Part shown: in pieces, positions 58,758 through 64,000 of the stretch
How positions within the stretch are numbered: position 1 is the first letter of the stretch
Layout: every line of letters begins with the position of its first letter
NCBI GenBank assembly: GCA_010094045.1
Contig: ML986773.1
Coordinates: 29,620 to 93,619 of the forward strand
DNA from: Lojkania enalia
Taxonomy: Eukaryota > Ascomycota > Dothideomycetes > Pleosporales
Direction: 5' to 3'
Length of the DNA: 64,000 nt
The notes under the pieces: generated by a model
What the model saw: the letters and a program-made list of their open reading frames with translations, nothing else
Told to the model about the DNA's origin: nothing
Databases searched by the model: none
Made by a program: the position numbers and the translations under genes

Positions 58758-59356
58758 TGCGCCGCTTTTCGGGCTTGGGATTGACGTCCCTGGCTTCTTG
58801 CCCTTCGTTGGGGATGTCGTCGGCTGCGATGGGCGCTTTGCGGGCTGTTGTTGCCATTGGTTGTTGTAGACTAATTATGCCTAGAATTCTGGAATCAGAG
58901 GTGCGAAGAGTGCTTTGAGAGTATCCTGAGCATGTAACTCGAAGGGAGCTGAGTTCTGTCGAATACCGAATGTTGAGAAGATGTTATAGCTAGTGATGGT
59001 TTGAAGTGAATGCTCGACAAAGCTCCATCATCAGCAACAGTCCGCCAGAAGAATGAGCCGAGGCAAGGGTCCCATGCCCGTGCGCCGTGACGTTTCGTCA
59101 ATGTTCGGAATCGGCATTAGTTTTCACATTCACCGATGCATCAAATTGTGGGGGAGATTTCAAGCACATTATTCCTCAACCCCATCCTCGACCGCCAATA
59201 TTAATATTGATGGCTTTGAAATTGAGAAACACAGTTGGGGTATGGACTTGAAGCTTACGTCATCGCCGTGGTGAAGGGATACAGACGGTAACTTGAACTG
59301 AGTTCCCTCGATGGCTTATAACTCCTAGCCTTCGGTCCACAAATAATTTGTAAAGG
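58758..59356. promoter_or_regulatory. Divergent intergenic region, aprataxin / DEAH helicase
   Basis: About 600 bases between divergent starts. Frames here are short. No binding site identified. Confidence 0.4.
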
Positions 59357-62300
59357 ATGCCCAAAAATCCTCATCCCCCGCGCGGAGGGGCTGCCAAGAA
59401 GCCTGCTCCCCCCCAAGAAGATACGAGCTATATCGTCTTCGGTAATGGGAAGGATAAAAAGGGGAAGAAGGCAGAAGGCTCCTCGAAACCCAACGATGAT
59501 ACAAAGGGCAAAGGAAAGGGGAAAGAACCTGCAAACCAGGGGAGTTCAAAAAGTGCAGGAAAGGCTCCAACTAGTCAGGCAGAAGATGCTCCCAAAAGGC
59601 CAGATACTAGAACGTTAATTGGAGGAGCGTCATGGACGGGAAAGCTCCCTGTAAACCTCCTGTCGGAGCACTGTCAAAAGCAGAAATGGGGAAAGCCAGA
59701 TTACCGACAAGTATATGACTCCAATACCACATCTTTAGGTGCTATGCTGATGATTTGAAGCACAAGGAAGGTGATAGCTTCGCCGCACATGTCGTACTTT
59801 CAAAAACGAACCCTAAAACCCAAGAGACCTTGACTCTTCCGCCTTTCAAGATGCCCCCTGAGCTTGTAGAACTTGCTCGCCAGCCAACAGCAGTCGAGGC
59901 TCGCCATTTTGCCGCCGCCTATACTCTTTTCCGTGTTGCGAGCGCCAAGAACATGCATATGATGATGCCTCCAACATACAAAGAGCTATGGAAAGGGGTC
60001 TTTACTGATCTGAAGAAGAAGGATGAAAAGGAAGGCAAGGCTTGGATGTACGAAGCAGACCCCTTTTTAGCATACCAGGAACGCGAAAAGGCAAAGGAGG
60101 TGGCAGCCAAGGAACGCGAGAAGAAGGCGAAGGAGAGGGAACAGGCGAAGAAAGACGTTCAACCTGGCATGACAGGGAGATTTCCTGGAGGACAATATGG
60201 ACCTGACGGAAACCGGCTCAAGGGATGGACAAGGGTTCCTAAGATCGAACTTGGAAAGCGAACAAGGAACGAGGTTGAGCGACTCATTCGGCGAGATGCG
60301 GTTTGGAACCCACACAACATGCACATGGACCCGAAAGCCCAATCACAGATCATCAATGAAGTGGCCGAGCTTGGCTTTCGGAAAAGCCATGTTGAGGAAG
60401 CGGCCGAAATTTGCAAGGATCGCGAGGAGATAATCGAGTGGCTTCTTATACATGTCCCCGAGGACGATCTACCTTCATGGAGTCTACCTGAAGGCTATGT
60501 AGCTGGTGTCAGCATGGCTAGCTCTAATCTCAAGCGGGAAGGCGCGATCAAGCGCCTTGCAACTGCTGGTTACGCCATAGAGCTGTGCGAAGAAGCGTAC
60601 GATGGACAAGGTGGGGACGAGGGAAAAGCAGCTGCTTTCTTACAGGCTCACCTACTCCGACCCACCGAGGACGAGAAAGACATTGCGCAAGAGCTTGCGG
60701 ATCTCACGCTTTCAGAAGGGGAGGAAGTAGATCAATGGGAAGAAGAGCAGATGTCCTTGGAAGCCATCTATGACGGACTTTATGAAAGACCGTCCCCTTC
60801 TTTATGCCGCATCCGGATGGATATCAAACATCTGGGCAAGCGGCTCGTTTTCCAAGCAAGGAAACCTTTCGGACCTTACCCATCAGTCCTTCCCATAATT
60901 ACGATCGAAGCTATTATACCTGCGTACATCCGGCTAAGCATTATTCGGAAAGCCCTTGTTCACGCCGAATCCAACTTTATTGGCGCCCCGATGCTATACG
61001 ACATAGTAGACTGGATCCAGCAAAACGCATCAGCCATCTTCAAGAATCCCGGAAGGCTGACTGACGTGTCGTCTGGCCTTGCGGTAGCAGATCACCAAAC
61101 CCTTAACCATGCCCTCCGCGGTAACATAGGCCAAGCCCGACACCGAAGGCCGATCAATTGGGAACCCGGGACGCTGGCTAGCCAGAAAATATTATCACAA
61201 TGGCAGGAACAACAAGCAACCCCAGCTCAGCAAAAGATGATGAGTTCTCGCCAATCTCTCCCTGCTTGGAAGCTCCGAGATCGAATTGTACAGGTGGTGA
61301 ACCAGAGCCAAGTCTGTATAGTATCTGGCGAGACGGGGTCCGGAAAATCGACCCAGTCCGTTCAATTCATTTTAGATGACCTCATCCAAAGACAACTTGG
61401 CGAAGCTGCTAATATAATCTGTACGCAGCCCCGAAGGATATCCGCTCTAGGTTTAGCAGACCGTGTCGCTGAAGAGAGATGCTCGCAGGTTGGTGACGAA
61501 GTGGGCTACATCATCCGAGGAGAATCGAAGCAGAAACCGGGAGTCACAAAGATTACCTTTGTTACGACTGGTGTTCTCCTAAGGCGACTACAAATCTCCG
61601 GTGGTAGTTCAGATGATGTTGTAGCAGCCTTGACCGACGTTAGTCATGTGGTCGTCGATGAAGTGCACGAGCGTAGCTTGGATACTGATTTCTTGCTTGT
61701 TTTGCTCCGCGACATACTACGCCGAAGAAAGGACTTCAAAGTCATTTTGATGAGCGCAACTCTGGATGCCGATGTTTTTGAAGCATACTTCAAAGTTGTG
61801 GGACCGGTGGGGCGTGTTGAGATTGAGGGAAGGACTCATTCCGTACACGACTATTATATGGACGATGTAGTGCATCTGACTAGATTTGGAGGCAAAAAGA
61901 GCGAGGATTTTGGAGACGAAGAGGACAAGCCCGTTTCCACTTCGCTTCGGAGCGTTGGGTTTGGCATCAACTACGATTTGATTGCGGAGACAGTCCGGCA
62001 TATCGATCGTCAGCTTGGAATGAAAGATGGCGGCGTACTCATATTTCTTCCAGGTACTATGGAGATTGAGAGAACCTTACAAGCCCTTCGACAATTTCCT
62101 AACTTACACACTCTGCCATTACATGCATCGCTTCTTCCTACAGAGCAGAAACGAGTATTCCCTCCAGCACCTCCCGGAAAACGCAAGGTTGTCGCCGCAA
62201 CCAATGTTGCTGAAACATCCATCACCATCGAGGACATTGTAGCCGTGATAGATACGGGTCGTGTAAAAGAAACCAGCTACGACCCCCAGAATAACATGGT

Positions 62301-63591
62301 CAGACTTGCAGAAACATGGGCTTCTAGGGCGGCTTGCAAGCAAAGGCGAGGTCGTGCTGGACGTGTTCGAGCCGGGGACTGCTATAAACTATATACACGG
62401 AATGCCGAAGCCAAGATGATGGAACGCCCCGATCCTGAGATCAGACGGGTTCCGCTCGAGCAGCTCTGTCTATCTGTCAAGGCCATGGGCGTTCAGAATG
62501 TCTCAGCATTCCTTGCCGGAGCGTTGACCCCGCCGGAGAGCACCGCAGTGGAAGGCGCTATTAACATGCTCGGCCAGATTGGTGCTATTGAAGATAACGA
62601 GTTGACAGCGCTTGGACGGCACATATCGATGATTCCAGCAGATCTTCGACTCTCCAAGCTGCTCGTATACGGCGCAACATTCGGGTGTTTAGAGGCGGCA
62701 CTCACAATTGCCTCCGTTTTGACAGCCCGCAGCCCATTCCTATCTCCTCGTGAAAGGGATGAAGAGACCCGCAACGAGTTCAACCGCATCCGCTCATCTT
62801 TTTCTAACAGCCAAAGCGATCTCCTCGTCGACCTGCGCGCCTATGAACAGTGGTCCGCGCTCCGCAGCAAAGGAACGTCCTCCCGCGATCTTCGCTCCTG
62901 GTGTCAGGACAATAAACTTTCTTCCCAGACCCTCTTCGACGTCGCTTCAAACCGTTCCCAATATCTCTCCTCCCTAAAAGAAATCTCCTTCATCCCATCA
63001 TCCTACTCCTCCAGCAACCCCTCCACTCATTCTACATACAACGTCCACAATTCCAACGACCCCCTCCTCCGCGCTCTCATCGCCGGCTCGTTCAACCCAC
63101 AAATCGCCCGCATCCAGCTACCCGAGAAGAAGTTCACAGCGGGGGTATCCGGCGCCGTAGAACGCGATCCCGAGGCCCGGACGATACAATACTTCAACCA
63201 GGAAAACGGCCGCGTCTTCGTGCACCCATCTTCCACGCTCTTCGACGCCGCCCAGAACCTCCCTTCGTCCGCCAAGTTTGTGGCGTATTTTAGTAAGTTG
63301 AAGACGAGTAAGGTTTTTGTGAGGGAGCTTACGCCGTTCAATGCGTATGGGCTTCTCATGTTTGCTGGGCGGATCCAAGTGGATACTTTAGGGAGGGGCT
63401 TGGTGGTCGATGAGTGGATACGCTTGCGGGGGTGGGCAAGGATAGGGGTGTTGGTGAGTCGATTGAGGGGTATGTTGGATAAAGTTCTGGAGCGGAAGGT
63501 TCGCGATCCCGGGTGGGAGGTTGACGGACAGGAGGCAGAGGTTGTGAGGGTTGTTAGACGGCTGGTTGAATGGGACGGGTTGGATAATTGA
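59357..63591 (+). CDS. DEAH-box RNA helicase with UBA and RWD domains (DHX29/DHX57-like)
   Basis: Two exons, 59357-59710 and 59761-63591, total 1394 aa; intron GTATAT..TGAAG. The alternative acceptor TTTAG breaks the frame. The N-terminus is Lys/Pro-rich (MPKNPHPPRGGAAKKPAPP); TLIGGASWTGKLPVNLLSEH opens a conserved block. A UBA-like domain sits at about 310-355 (IINEVAELGFRKSHVEEAAE) and an RWD domain at about 440-540 (EEEQMSLEAIYDGLYERP). Helicase motifs: I GETGSGKST (about 642-650), Ia TQPRRISALGLADRVAEE, II DEVHERS (about 749-755), III SAT (about 782-784), IV-V LPLHASLLP and TNVAETSITI, VI QRRGRAGR (about 979-986). HA2 and OB-fold regions follow. It corresponds to the yeast YLR419W group; mammalian DHX29 acts in 43S scanning. 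The DEVH variant of motif II is normal for this group. Confidence 0.95.
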
Positions 63592-64000
63592 GAGGAGTTG
63601 ATGCACGCATGTTAGCTTTTCGCTGGCTACAGGACGGGAAGTTGGGATGTGCTTTGTGTAGCAGGAAATAGAGTGATGAGTTGACCGATGCTGCTCCCCT
63701 GATTACATATATCAATAAACAACGCGTCCATCGACTCTACCCACCCGCCATCAACGGAGATTCAACCTCCCCTTCCCCAGCGCATTTCCACCTTCCAACA
63801 CCTTACTTATCATTACAAAAAAATAAAAAATTTTTACTAGCCCTCCCATTCTCATCGCGGCAACACTAGACTTATTTCACCACCACTTTCCGTGACACAG
63901 TTTTCGAGCCCTCTCAGCACATTTCACAGTCCACCAGTTCCTTTGTCACCCCAGGTTAATAAAAAATTTACCGGCTCATGTACGCTCTTTGGGCCATAGG
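63592..64000. other. Right-edge intergenic region
   Basis: About 400 bases downstream of the helicase, AT-rich near 63815-63835. A 62-codon plus frame (63681-63869) shows no conserved feature. Confidence 0.4.

Overview
The window is a piece of a filamentous ascomycete (Pezizomycotina) nuclear chromosome. Genes have short introns of about 45-160 bp with GT..AG ends and CTGAC or CTAAC-like branch sites. The recognisable proteins (Ste50, Cdc48, Ssu1, Rrp5, Cdt2, Irc22, aprataxin, eIF4B) are typical fungal housekeeping proteins. The fungal PD-(D/E)XK-like and HSPA12-like families, together with decayed gene copies in AT-rich DNA, suggest a Leotiomycete (Helotiales-like) genome; that placement is inference. 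No tRNA, rRNA, CRISPR array or complete transposon was recognised. All exon boundaries were read by eye, and most multi-exon models close to an exact multiple of three.

Layout. 1-7.7 kb is an accessory-looking block: a frameshifted PD-(D/E)XK nuclease-like gene running off the left edge, a 666-aa coiled-coil protein of unknown role, and, divergent from it, an eight-exon HSPA12-like Hsp70. 8-13.6 kb holds a 351-aa fungal protein, eIF4B (seven coding exons including a 4-nt and a 6-nt exon) and a Tim17-like membrane protein. 13.6-17.9 kb is gene-poor. 17.9-28.5 kb carries STE50 (MAPK adaptor), a small conserved protein, CDC48, an AIG2-like protein and SSU1 (sulfite efflux). 29-32 kb carries a zinc-finger gene and a decayed relative with in-frame stops. 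32.4-40.3 kb has RRP5 and CDT2, divergent over 282 bp. 40.3-46.8 kb is a long AT-rich gene-poor block with a broken CorA-like transporter. 46.8-51.8 kb has a large SH3 protein and a Zn2Cys6 regulator. 51.8-53.5 kb is AT-rich with a dead MARVEL-type membrane gene. 53.5-63.6 kb has a CCCH-type protein, IRC22, aprataxin (HNT3) and a DHX29/DHX57-like helicase.

How it fits together. Conserved genes for translation and ribosome biogenesis (eIF4B, Rrp5, DEAH helicase), protein quality control (Cdc48), genome maintenance (Cdt2, aprataxin), ER function (Irc22), signalling (Ste50) and sulfur stress (Ssu1) form GC-moderate islands. They are separated by AT-rich tracts that hold broken genes whose stops are mostly explicable as C:G to T:A changes, as expected where repeat-induced point mutation (RIP) has acted. 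No biosynthetic cluster is visible. The part most likely to be undescribed is the three-gene block at the left edge; the hydrophobic exon-like segments at 16-17.6 kb are a weaker candidate.
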